Shown: piece by piece, positions 1 through 6,942 of the stretch
How the letters are laid out: each line of letters opens with the position of its first letter
Numbering within the stretch: position 1 is the first letter of the stretch
From: Actinomycetota bacterium
Lineage (GTDB): Bacteria > Actinomycetota > Actinomycetes > Streptosporangiales > Streptosporangiaceae
DNA: 35,626 bases
Reading direction: 5' to 3'
Assembly: GCA_021324595.1 (NCBI GenBank)
Contig: JAJPIV010000038.1
Location: forward strand, 1-35,626
The notes under the pieces: model-generated
Told to the model about the DNA's origin: nothing
What the model saw: only the letters and a program-made list of their open reading frames with translations
Database searches by the model: none
Program-made: the position numbers and the translations under genes

Positions 1-57
1 CAGCCGCGCCCACTCCGCATCGGTCAGGTCATGTCGTTTCAGGCGATCATCATCCAT
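1..57 (-). CDS. IS5-family transposase, N-terminal fragment (continues off the window)
   Basis: Only the first 19 residues are visible, read leftward from an ATG at 55-57. They run M-D-D-D-R-L-K-R-H and then D-L-T-D-A-E-W-A-R-L. The LTDAEWxRL signature is the usual opening of DUF4096/IS5-family transposases of actinobacteria. The protein would catalyse cut-and-paste movement of its own element. Nothing can be said about whether the rest is intact. Family assignment rests on this short motif and on the terminal sequence just upstream. Confidence 0.75.
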   Translation of the reverse strand, partial: MDDDRLKRHDLTDAEWARL

Positions 58-103
58 AAGATAATTCAAGCTGACACCGACACAATGATCTGTAAGACAC
101 GCC
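1..103 (-). mobile_element. End of an IS5-like insertion sequence (cut by window edge)
   Basis: This is the left, transposase-start end of an insertion sequence; the rest lies outside the window. The leftward transposase start at base 57 is preceded by a less GC-rich leader. Reading leftward, the element appears to begin at base 103 with GGCGTGTCTTACAGATC, which looks like an IS5-family (IS427-type) terminal repeat. It abuts CTAG at 104-107, matching the YTAR target preference known for that group. The exact boundary is inferred, since the other end is not visible. Confidence 0.6.
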
Positions 104-118
104 CTAGCCGCGGCGGCC

Positions 119-156
119 GTGCCCGGCAGTGGCCGCCGTGCCCGGCAGTGGCCGCC
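119..156. repeat. 19-bp tandem repeat, two copies
   Basis: The unit GTGCCCGGCAGTGGCCGCC occurs twice in a row (119-137 and 138-156) with no mismatch. It lies in the gene-free spacer between the insertion-sequence end and the small membrane protein gene. No function is suggested; slippage or a by-product of the nearby insertion are both possible. Confidence 0.85.
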
Positions 157-238
157 AGCCGCCCGCGCCCGGCAGATCCGCGTGCCCCTTGGCGCGCCGC
201 TCAGTGCGCCGCTCACTTCGCCGCCCGGCGCGCGCCGA

Positions 239-439
239 TCATCGCGCCGCCAGCTCGTGCCGCGAGGGCTCGTGGATGACCGGCTGCCCGGCGGCCCGGT
301 CGGCCCGGGGGGTCCCGCCCCGGCCGGTGGCCCGGTGCGCGAACGCCCCGGCCGCCACGATCACGCCGGAGAGCACGACCGCCGCTGCAGCCGCGGTCCC
401 GAACGCCGCCGCTGCCCCGCTCGCGATGGAGATGATCAT
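239..439 (-). CDS. Small single-span membrane protein, unknown function
   Basis: This 66-residue protein is not recognised. Its first half (about residues 2-33) is almost entirely Ala, Val, Ile and Gly and would form one membrane helix. A polar, Arg- and Pro-rich tail follows, probably cytoplasmic. The ATG at 437-439 is preceded, reading leftward, by a good ribosome binding site (GGGGAGG, about 8 bases upstream). That supports expression despite the small size. Directly upstream lies a strong inverted repeat (460-510) and beyond it, on the same strand, a TetR regulator, so the gene is a plausible target of that regulator. Reality of the gene is moderately likely; function is unknown. Confidence 0.5.
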   Translation of the reverse strand: MIISIASGAAAAFGTAAAAAVVLSGVIVAAGAFAHRATGRGGTPRADRAAGQPVIHEPSRHELAAR

Positions 440-459
440 CTCCGTCGCCTCCCCATCAT

Positions 460-510
460 GTTGACGTTGTTTACATCTTTATGATGGCCGATTATGTAAA
501 CAATGTCAAC
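460..510. promoter_or_regulatory. 17-bp inverted repeat, likely operator/promoter of the small membrane gene
   Basis: Arms GTTGACGTTGTTTACAT (460-476) and ATGTAAACAATGTCAAC (494-510) are inverted copies with one mismatch, separated by 17 bases. The stretch is strikingly AT-rich for this window. On the minus strand the right arm contains a TTGACA -35-like hexamer (509-504). The repeat sits between the TetR gene and the small membrane protein gene, both leftward, about 20 bases upstream of the latter's start. A TetR operator is the natural reading, but a site for another regulator is possible. Confidence 0.6.
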
Positions 511-537
511 ATATTGGCCGCCCGGGTCGCCGGCACG

Positions 538-560
538 CCCCCCCCCCGGGGGGGCGGGGG
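538..560. terminator. C10/G7 homopolymer palindrome after the TetR gene
   Basis: Ten C (538-547) are followed at once by seven G (548-554), one C and five more G. The C/G block is self-complementary and lies just past the TetR stop codon (581-583, leftward). It could form a terminator-like hairpin or a G-quadruplex on the plus strand. No T-tract follows. Such a run is also prone to slippage and to sequencing error. Confidence 0.35.
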
Positions 561-580
561 AACCGGTCGCCGGGGGGCCG

Positions 581-1306
581 TCAGCCGCCGTCCGGCGGGC
601 GGGCCGCGGCCGGCGGCGGGCCGGTGATGCCGTTGAGGACGAAGTCGCTGGTCCGGTCGATCGCCGCGGCCCGCTCGGCCGGCGGCAGGAGCGCGAGCGG
701 GCCGTCGAGCAGCAGCGTCGCCAGCCCGTGGACCGCTGACCAGACCGGGATCTCCGCGCCCGGCCGCCGTCCGGGGTCGAGCACCCCGTGCTCGACCAGC
801 TCGTCCAGCACCCCGCTGAGCAGCGCGAACGGGCCGTGCGCCGCGACCTGGGCGGTCACGTCCGCCACCGGCTGGTCGGGGCGGCAGAACGCGGTGCGGA
901 ACAGGCCGGGATCGCCGAGCGCGAAGCCGATGTACGCCGAGCCCAGCGCGCGGAGCCGGCGCACCGACTCCTGCGCGGGGTCGGCGAGCGGCTCGCCCGA
1001 CTCCAGGCTCGCCCGCATCGCCGCGGCCAGCGCCTCCAGCGCCCGGTGGCGGACGGCGGACAGTAGCTCGCCGTGGTCGGCGAAGTGCCGGTAGGCAGCA
1101 GCCGCCGAGACGCCCGCCGCCCGGGCTGCCGCGCGCAGCACGACGGCGTCCGGCCCGCCGGACCTGGCCATCTCGGTCGCCGCGTCGGTCAGCGCGGCGG
1201 GCAGGTTGCCGTGGTGATAGGTGCTCCTGCGTGCCGGTCCCACCTGGACATGGTGCGGCACGGCGGCCGCGGCGGCAACGGCGCTCCCTGGCCGGGCGGG
1301 TAGCAT
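581..1306 (-). CDS. TetR-family transcriptional regulator (WHG-type C-terminus)
   Basis: This is a DNA-binding repressor-type protein of about 241 residues. A YHHG motif opens the N-terminal helix-turn-helix, followed by a recognition region with AAGVSAAAAYRHF. The C-terminal ligand domain resembles the TetR_C_33/WHG group. Ligand unknown. The start is uncertain: the ATG at 1306 leaves only 6 bases to the divergent mobA-moaD start. A GTG at 1261 would give about 226 residues and a more normal promoter gap; no clear ribosome binding site decides it. Downstream on the same strand is a small membrane protein behind a large inverted repeat, the likeliest binding site. Control of the divergent molybdenum/tungsten operon is possible but unsupported. 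Confidence 0.85.
   Translation of the reverse strand: MLPARPGSAVAAAAAVPHHVQVGPARRSTYHHGNLPAALTDAATEMARSGGPDAVVLRAAARAAGVSAAAAYRHFADHGELLSAVRHRALEALAAAMRASLESGEPLADPAQESVRRLRALGSAYIGFALGDPGLFRTAFCRPDQPVADVTAQVAAHGPFALLSGVLDELVEHGVLDPGRRPGAEIPVWSAVHGLATLLLDGPLALLPPAERAAAIDRTSDFVLNGITGPPPAAARPPDGG
1301..1306 (+). promoter_or_regulatory. Possible -10 element for a leaderless mobA-moaD transcript
   Basis: TAGCAT lies 6 bases before the ATG of mobA-moaD (1313). Transcription starting at the usual distance would begin at or next to the A of the start codon, giving a leaderless message, which is common in actinobacteria. No Shine-Dalgarno sequence is seen upstream of this ATG, which fits. No clear -35 is visible. 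Confidence 0.3.
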
Positions 1307-1312
1307 CGGATC

Positions 1313-2173
1313 ATGCCAAGTGCCGCGGGCATCGTCCTGGCCGGCGGACGCTCCTCGCGGATGGGAACGCCCAAGGCGGCGCTGGAGTGGCACGGCTCGA
1401 CGCTGCTGCGCCGCACGGTCGGCATCCTCTCCCGGGCGACGGGCGGCCCGGTCGTGGTGGTCCGGGCGCCCGGGCAGGCGCTGCCGGCCCTGCCGCCGCA
1501 GACCGAGGTGGTGGACGACCCGCGCGAGGGCAAGGGGCCGGTCCAGGGCCTGGCGGCCGGGCTGGCCGCGCTCGCGGAGCGGGCCGACGTCGCCTTCGTG
1601 AGCTCGACCGACCTGCCGTTCCTGCACCCCGCCTTCGTCCGGCGGGTGCTGCGGGCCGTCGCCGACGGCGCGGACGTCGGCCTGCCGGTCGCCCGCGGGT
1701 ACCCGCAGCCGCTCGCCGCCGCCTACCGGACCACGCTCGCCGCGCTCGCCGGGCGCCTGGTCGCGCAGGGCCGACTGCGCCCGGCGTTCTTGTTCGACGA
1801 GTGCGAGGTCGCCCGCCTCGACGAGGCGGCGCTGCGCGCGGACCCGGTCGTCGCGGCCCTCGACCCCGGGCTGGAGTCCGTCGTGAACGTCAACGACCCG
1901 GCCGGCTACGCGGCGGCCCGGGCACGGCCCGCGCCCGAGGTGACGATCCAGCTGTTCGGCCCGATGGCCGGCGCTGCCGGCCGGGCACAGGCTTCCCGCG
2001 GGCCCCGGGCGGCCCGCGCGGCCACGGTCGCCGGGGCGGCCGCCGCCGCGGGGATCGAGCTGGCGGGTCACGTGGTCGCCGCGGTCAACGGCGACCAGAT
2101 CACCCGGGACGGCGAGACGCCGCTGGCCACCGGGGACACCGTGTTCTTCCTGGCCGCGGACGCGGGCGGGTGA
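1313..2173 (+). CDS. mobA-moaD: MobA-MoaD fusion (molybdenum cofactor guanylyltransferase plus sulfur carrier)
   Basis: Residues 1 to about 200 form a MobA-type nucleotidyltransferase. It has the nucleotide loop LAGGRSSRMGTPKAAL at residues 9-24, a metal-site STDLPFL where many MobA have CDMPFL, and NVNDP near 200. This domain makes the guanine dinucleotide form of the cofactor used by formate dehydrogenase. From about residue 205 a second domain starts with VTIQLFGPMAGAAGR, typical of MoaD/ThiS ubiquitin-like sulfur carriers. The protein ends exactly in Gly-Gly, the tail that is adenylated and thiocarboxylated for pterin dithiolene synthesis. The 286 residues fit the sum of both domains. The AOR gene follows after 4 bases. 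No MoaE, MoaA, MoaC or MoeB is in the window, so those partners must be elsewhere. Confidence 0.9.
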   Translation: MPSAAGIVLAGGRSSRMGTPKAALEWHGSTLLRRTVGILSRATGGPVVVVRAPGQALPALPPQTEVVDDPREGKGPVQGLAAGLAALAERADVAFVSSTDLPFLHPAFVRRVLRAVADGADVGLPVARGYPQPLAAAYRTTLAALAGRLVAQGRLRPAFLFDECEVARLDEAALRADPVVAALDPGLESVVNVNDPAGYAAARARPAPEVTIQLFGPMAGAAGRAQASRGPRAARAATVAGAAAAAGIELAGHVVAAVNGDQITRDGETPLATGDTVFFLAADAGG

Positions 2174-2177
2174 GCAC

Positions 2178-3989
2178 GTGGCGCCGGGCGGCTACTTCGG
2201 GCGGGCACTGGTCGTGGACGCGGGCTCGGGAGCCGCGCACGCCCTGCCCCTCCCGGAGGCGGTGCTGCGCGCATACATCGGCGGCGTCGGGCTCGGCACC
2301 TGGCTGCTCCACCGGCTCGCGCCCGAGGGCGCCGACCCGCTGGCTCCGGCGGCGCCGCTGGCGTTCGTGTTCTCCCCGCTGGTTGGCACCCCGCTGACCA
2401 CGAGCGCGAAGTTCGCCGTGCTCGCCAAGTCCCCGCTCACCGGCATGCTCACCGACTCGCTCGCCTCCAGCGGCTTCGCGATCGCCGGGAAGCTCACCGG
2501 TCACGACGCGATCGTGGTGACCGGCGCCTGTGACCGGCCCGCGGCCCTGCTCGTCGACGGCTCGGGGGCGCGGCTGGAGGACGCGGCCGACCTGTGGGGC
2601 CTAACCGCGGCCGATGCGACCCGGCGCCTGCGCGAGCGGCTCGGCCGGGGCTGGAAGGTCGCGGCGATCGGGCCGGCCGGCGAGCGCGGCGTCCGCTACG
2701 CGACGATCTCCCACGACGGGCGGCACGCCGGGCGCGGCGGGCTCGGCGCCGTGCTCGGCGCCAAGCGGGTCAAGGCGGTGGCCGTCCGGGCGGCCACGAA
2801 GGTGGCGCCGGCCGACCCGCGGGCCGTGCTCGCCGCCGCCCGGGACCTGCGGGCGCGCTCGTTCGGCCCGGCCACGGCGAAGTACCGCGAGGCCGGCACG
2901 CTGGCGAACCTGCTCGCGTTCAACGCGATCGCCACGCTGCCGGCCCGCAACTTCCAGGAGGCGAGCTTCGCCGAGGCGCCCCGCCTGGCCGCCGAGGACC
3001 TGAGCCGGATGCGGCAGGTGGCCCGGCACGGCTGCGCATCGTGCACGATCGGCTGCGAGCACATCTACGCGGCCCCGGGGAACCGGGCGGTGCGCGTCGA
3101 GTACGAGAACGTCTTCGCCCTCGGCCCGTTGTGCGGGGTGAGCGATCCCGACGCGGTGCTCGCGGCGAGCGCGCGGTGCGATGAGCTCGGGCTGGACACG
3201 ATCTCGGCCGGCGGGACGATCGCCTGGGCGATGGAGTGCGCCGAGCGGGGCCTGATCGACGCGCCGTGGCTGCGGTTCGGCGATGCCGCGGCGCTGCTGC
3301 GGGCGATCGATCAGATCGGCGCCCGGGAGGGCATCGGCGACCTGCTCGCCGAGGGGTCGCGGCGCGCGGCCGGGCGGGTCGGACGGGGCTCGCTGGCCTT
3401 CGCGCCGCAGGTCAAGGGACTGGAGCTGCCCGGCTACGAGCCGCGGACCATGCAGGCGATGGCGCTGGGCCTCGCGGTCAACGCCCGTGGCGCCGATCAC
3501 AACAGGTCGGGCGCCTACGAGGCCGACCTGTCCGGCGACCACGACCGGCTGGCCGGGGGCCCGGCCCATGCCGCGGCGGCGGTCGAGACCGAGGACCGGG
3601 CCGCGGTGATGGACTCGCTGATCTTGTGCAAGTTCCTGCGCGGGGTCTTCGCCGACCCGTTCGGTGAATGGGCGGCGCTGCTGTCCGCGGTGACCGGCTG
3701 GCGGGCGGACGGCGCCGAGCTGCGGCGCGCCGGGCGGCGGATCGTCCTGGCCAAGCGCCTGTTCAACCTCCGCGAGGGCTGGCGGCCGCAGGACGACTGG
3801 CTGCCGGAGCGGCTGCTGACCGAGCCGGTCGGCCTGGCCTCCGGCAGGACCGCCGCGCTGACGCCCGAGCGGCTGCGCGCGATGATCGATGCCTACTACG
3901 CCCTCAGGGGGCTGGACGGGCAGGGCCTGCCGGGCCAGGCGGACCTGGAGGACCTGCTGCTACCCGGGCCGGCCCCCGCCCTTGAGTGA
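2178..3989 (+). CDS. aor: Aldehyde:ferredoxin oxidoreductase, tungsten-pterin enzyme
   Basis: Family members oxidise aldehydes to carboxylic acids, or run in reverse, using a bis-pyranopterin tungsten centre and one [4Fe-4S] cluster. The 603-residue length matches the family. The GRGGLGAVLG cofactor-binding motif is at about 186-195. The cluster ligands CASCTIGC (C286, C289, C293) and the distal C484 in LILCKFLRG are all present, as are the EYENVFALG and DELGLDTIS motifs. GTG (2178) is chosen as start: it lies 4 bases after the previous stop and the AOR N-terminal domain begins right there. No ferredoxin-like AOR partner gene is adjacent. The next genes encode formate dehydrogenase with its NADH module, so electrons may be passed there. 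Family certain; metal and substrate inferred from context. Confidence 0.93.
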   Translation: MAPGGYFGRALVVDAGSGAAHALPLPEAVLRAYIGGVGLGTWLLHRLAPEGADPLAPAAPLAFVFSPLVGTPLTTSAKFAVLAKSPLTGMLTDSLASSGFAIAGKLTGHDAIVVTGACDRPAALLVDGSGARLEDAADLWGLTAADATRRLRERLGRGWKVAAIGPAGERGVRYATISHDGRHAGRGGLGAVLGAKRVKAVAVRAATKVAPADPRAVLAAARDLRARSFGPATAKYREAGTLANLLAFNAIATLPARNFQEASFAEAPRLAAEDLSRMRQVARHGCASCTIGCEHIYAAPGNRAVRVEYENVFALGPLCGVSDPDAVLAASARCDELGLDTISAGGTIAWAMECAERGLIDAPWLRFGDAAALLRAIDQIGAREGIGDLLAEGSRRAAGRVGRGSLAFAPQVKGLELPGYEPRTMQAMALGLAVNARGADHNRSGAYEADLSGDHDRLAGGPAHAAAAVETEDRAAVMDSLILCKFLRGVFADPFGEWAALLSAVTGWRADGAELRRAGRRIVLAKRLFNLREGWRPQDDWLPERLLTEPVGLASGRTAALTPERLRAMIDAYYALRGLDGQGLPGQADLEDLLLPGPAPALE

Positions 3990-4017
3990 GCCTCGCGCCT
4001 GGGCGGATACTGGCCGC

Positions 4018-6942
4018 ATGACCATTTCCCGATCATCAGACAGCGGGACGGTCTCTCTCACGATTGACGGCCATGAGATCTCCGCCCCTGCGGGCACGAC
4101 CATCTGGGCCGCGGCGAAGGCCGCCGGCATCGACATTCCCGTCCTGTGCCACGACGAGCGCTACGACCCGGTCGGCGTCTGCCGGATGTGCGTCGTCGAT
4201 GTGGGCTCCCCGGCGTTCGCCGCCGCCTGCGTGCGCGCCTGCGAGGACGGCATGCAGGTCAGGACGGCCACCGAGGAGATCGAGCGGAGCCGGGCGACGC
4301 TGACCCGCCTGCTGCTAGCCGACCAGCCCGCGCGCGAGCGCGATCCGAAGCAGGTCACCACCGGCGACAACGAGCTGCTCGCCCTCGCCGACCGCTACGG
4401 TGCCCGGGCCGGGGACGGCATCCCGCTCGGCTCGGGCCGGGGCGCCGACCTGTCCAGCCCGGTCATCGCCGTGAACCACGACGCATGCATCCTGTGCGAC
4501 CGCTGCGTCCGCGCCTGCGACGACATCCAGGGCAACGACGTGATCGGCCGCAGCGGCAAGGGCTACGCCACGCGGATCGCGTTCGACCTGGACGACCCGA
4601 TGGCCCAGTCCTCGTGCGTCTCGTGCGGGGAGTGCGTGGCCGCGTGCCCCACCGGCGCGCTCACCAACAAGCCGCTGCACGACGTGCCGATCCGCCCGCG
4701 CCGCGAGCTGGACGCGGTCGACACGGTCTGCCCGTACTGCGGCGTCGGCTGCGCGCTCACCTACTACGTGGACCGCGAGCGGGGGGCGATCGCGTACGCC
4801 GAGGGCCGCGAGCAGCCGGGCTCGCACGCCCGCCTGTGCGTCAAGGGGCGGTACGGATGGGACTACGCGGCCTCGCCGCAGCGGCTGACCACCCCGCTGA
4901 TCCGCCGCGCGGAGTCCTACCCGAAGGGGCCGCTCTCGGCCGACGTGCGCGGGGAGATGGCCGCGGGCGGGCCGCAGCCGGATGGCCGGCGCGGCCGCAA
5001 GCCGGGCGGCCCGGTCGACTACGCGGAGGTGCTGCCGCACTTCCGCGAGGCGACCTGGGAGGAGGCGCTCGACCTGGTCGCCCGCCGCCTGATGGAGATC
5101 CACGCCTCCGGCGGGCCCGGCGCGATCGCCGGGTTCGGCTCGGCGAAGTGCTCCAACGAGGAGGCCTACCTCTTCCAGAAGCTGATCAGGACCGGCTTCC
5201 GGACCAACAACGTCGATCACTGCACCCGGCTGTGCCACGCCTCCAGCGTCGCCGCGCTGTTCGAGGGGATCGGCTCGGGCGCGGTCTCCACCACCTACGG
5301 TGACGTGCTCAACTCCGACGTGGCGATCATCACCGGGAGCAACGCGCCCGCCAACCACCCGGTCGCCGCCTCGTTCTTCAAGCAGGCGCGTCGGAAGGGC
5401 ACGACGGTCATCTACGTCGACCCGCGTGCGGACAAGATGGCTGAGCACGCAGACATCTTCTGCCAGATCAAGCCCGGCACCGACGTGGCCTTCTACAACG
5501 GCGTCATGCACGAGGTGATCAGGCTGGGGCTGACCGATGATGACTTCATCGCCCGCCGCACGTCCAACTTCGAGGCGCTGCGGCGGACCGTCGCGGACTA
5601 CCCGCCGGAGCGCGCCGCGCAGATCACCGGGGTGGACGCCGACGTGATCCGCCGGGTGGCCAGGATCTGGGGCGAGGCGGAGGCAGGAGTGATCTTCTGG
5701 GGGATGGGCATCTCCCAGCACACCACGGGCACCGACAACGCCCGCTGCCTGATCGCGATGTGCGCGATCACCGGGAACGTCGGCCGCCCCGGCACGGGCC
5801 TGCACCCGCTGCGCGGGCAGAACAACGTGCAGGGCGCCTCCGACATGGGGCTGATCCCGATGTTCTACCCGGACTACGTCAAGGCCGACGATCCGGCCGC
5901 CCGCGCCCGGTTCGAGCGCGCCTGGGGCGTCACCGGCCTTGACCCGCAGCGCGGGCTGACCGTCACCGAGATCATCTCCTCCGCGCTGGCCGGCGGCATC
6001 CGCGGCATGTACATGCTCGGGGAGAACCCGTTCCTGTCCGACCCGAACATCAACAAGGTGCGCAAGGCCCTGTCGGCGCTGGAGTTCCTGGTGGTCCAGG
6101 ACATCTTCCTGACCGAGACCGCCGAGTTTGCCGACGTGATCCTGCCGGCCTCCTCGTACCTGGAGAAGGACGGCACCTACACCAACACCGACCGGCGGGT
6201 GCAGCTCGGCCGCAAGGTGCTCGACCCGCCTGGCCAGGCGCGGGTGGACTGGGAGGTCATCCAGGACATCGCCCGCCGGATCGGCCTGGACTGGAGCTAC
6301 GCCTCGCCGAGGGAGGTGTTCGAGGAGATCGTCTCCGTCACCCCGAGCTACGCCAACCTCAGCTACGACAACCTGGGCCTGACCGGCAAGCTGTACCCGA
6401 ACCCCGACCCGGAGCACAGCGACGGCACCGTGGTGATGTTCGGCGAGCGGTTCAACACCGACGACGGCCTGGCCCACCTGGTGCCGGCGGAGTGGCTGCC
6501 GGCCCGTGAGCTGCCGGACGAGCAGTACCCGTTCGTGCTGAACACCGGCAGGCTCCTGGAGCACTGGCACACCGGCTCGATGACCAGGCGGTCCTACGCC
6601 CTGGACGCGATCGTGCCGGAGGCGCACGTGTTCCTGAACCCGCAGGACGCGGCCGACCTCGGCCTCGCCGACGGCCAGCTGGCGAGGGTGAGCTCCCGGC
6701 GCGGCAGCATCGTGCTCGCGGTCCGGGTCTCGCACCGCGAGGCGAGGGGGAACTGCTTCATCCCGTTCCACTTCCGGGAGGCGGCGGCGAACCTGCTCAC
6801 GATCGACGAGCTCGACCCGTTCGGCAAGATCCCGGAGTTCAAGTTCTGCGCCGTGCGGGTCGAGCCGGCGCTGGCTCAGGCCCCTGCGGCGGCGGCCGCC
6901 GCCGCAGGGGCCGGCGCGGCGACCGCAGGGCAGGGATCGTGA
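4018..6942 (+). CDS. fdhA: Formate dehydrogenase alpha subunit (bis-MGD, multi-Fe-S)
   Basis: The 974-residue catalytic subunit interconverts formate and CO2. In order it has a [2Fe-2S] domain (C44, C55, C58 and C71 or C75) and two ferredoxin-type [4Fe-4S] clusters (C157, C160, C163, C167; C200, C203, C206, C210). Next is the catalytic-domain cluster CPYCGVGC with C238, C241, C245 and C274. The active-site C406-H407 and a C-terminal cofactor domain with HWHTGSMTRR follow. C406 is TGC, so this is a cysteine, not a selenocysteine, enzyme. The His-Cys3 cluster site usual between the [2Fe-2S] and ferredoxin domains is absent (no Cys in about 100-120). A charged insert sits near 300-335 and an Ala-rich tail ends the protein. 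The ATG at 4018 is used because upstream in-frame codons overlap aor. Metal could be Mo or W. Confidence 0.93.
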   Translation: MTISRSSDSGTVSLTIDGHEISAPAGTTIWAAAKAAGIDIPVLCHDERYDPVGVCRMCVVDVGSPAFAAACVRACEDGMQVRTATEEIERSRATLTRLLLADQPARERDPKQVTTGDNELLALADRYGARAGDGIPLGSGRGADLSSPVIAVNHDACILCDRCVRACDDIQGNDVIGRSGKGYATRIAFDLDDPMAQSSCVSCGECVAACPTGALTNKPLHDVPIRPRRELDAVDTVCPYCGVGCALTYYVDRERGAIAYAEGREQPGSHARLCVKGRYGWDYAASPQRLTTPLIRRAESYPKGPLSADVRGEMAAGGPQPDGRRGRKPGGPVDYAEVLPHFREATWEEALDLVARRLMEIHASGGPGAIAGFGSAKCSNEEAYLFQKLIRTGFRTNNVDHCTRLCHASSVAALFEGIGSGAVSTTYGDVLNSDVAIITGSNAPANHPVAASFFKQARRKGTTVIYVDPRADKMAEHADIFCQIKPGTDVAFYNGVMHEVIRLGLTDDDFIARRTSNFEALRRTVADYPPERAAQITGVDADVIRRVARIWGEAEAGVIFWGMGISQHTTGTDNARCLIAMCAITGNVGRPGTGLHPLRGQNNVQGASDMGLIPMFYPDYVKADDPAARARFERAWGVTGLDPQRGLTVTEIISSALAGGIRGMYMLGENPFLSDPNINKVRKALSALEFLVVQDIFLTETAEFADVILPASSYLEKDGTYTNTDRRVQLGRKVLDPPGQARVDWEVIQDIARRIGLDWSYASPREVFEEIVSVTPSYANLSYDNLGLTGKLYPNPDPEHSDGTVVMFGERFNTDDGLAHLVPAEWLPARELPDEQYPFVLNTGRLLEHWHTGSMTRRSYALDAIVPEAHVFLNPQDAADLGLADGQLARVSSRRGSIVLAVRVSHREARGNCFIPFHFREAAANLLTIDELDPFGKIPEFKFCAVRVEPALAQAPAAAAAAAGAGAATAGQGS

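Noticed and set aside
31-484. Rightward small open frames at the left edge
   Set aside because: Arg/Pro-rich, no ribosome binding site, overlapping the insertion-sequence end and the better-supported leftward small gene.
1262-1312. Molybdenum-cofactor riboswitch upstream of mobA-moaD
   Set aside because: The gap to the divergent TetR gene is too short for that aptamer and shows no suitable fold.
3889-4017. Upstream in-frame extension of fdhA
   Set aside because: It overlaps the well-conserved end of aor, and its translation has no similarity to the [2Fe-2S] domain, which starts naturally after the ATG at 4018.
5233-5235. Possible selenocysteine codon in fdhA
   Set aside because: The codon reads TGC, an ordinary cysteine; no in-frame TGA interrupts the gene.
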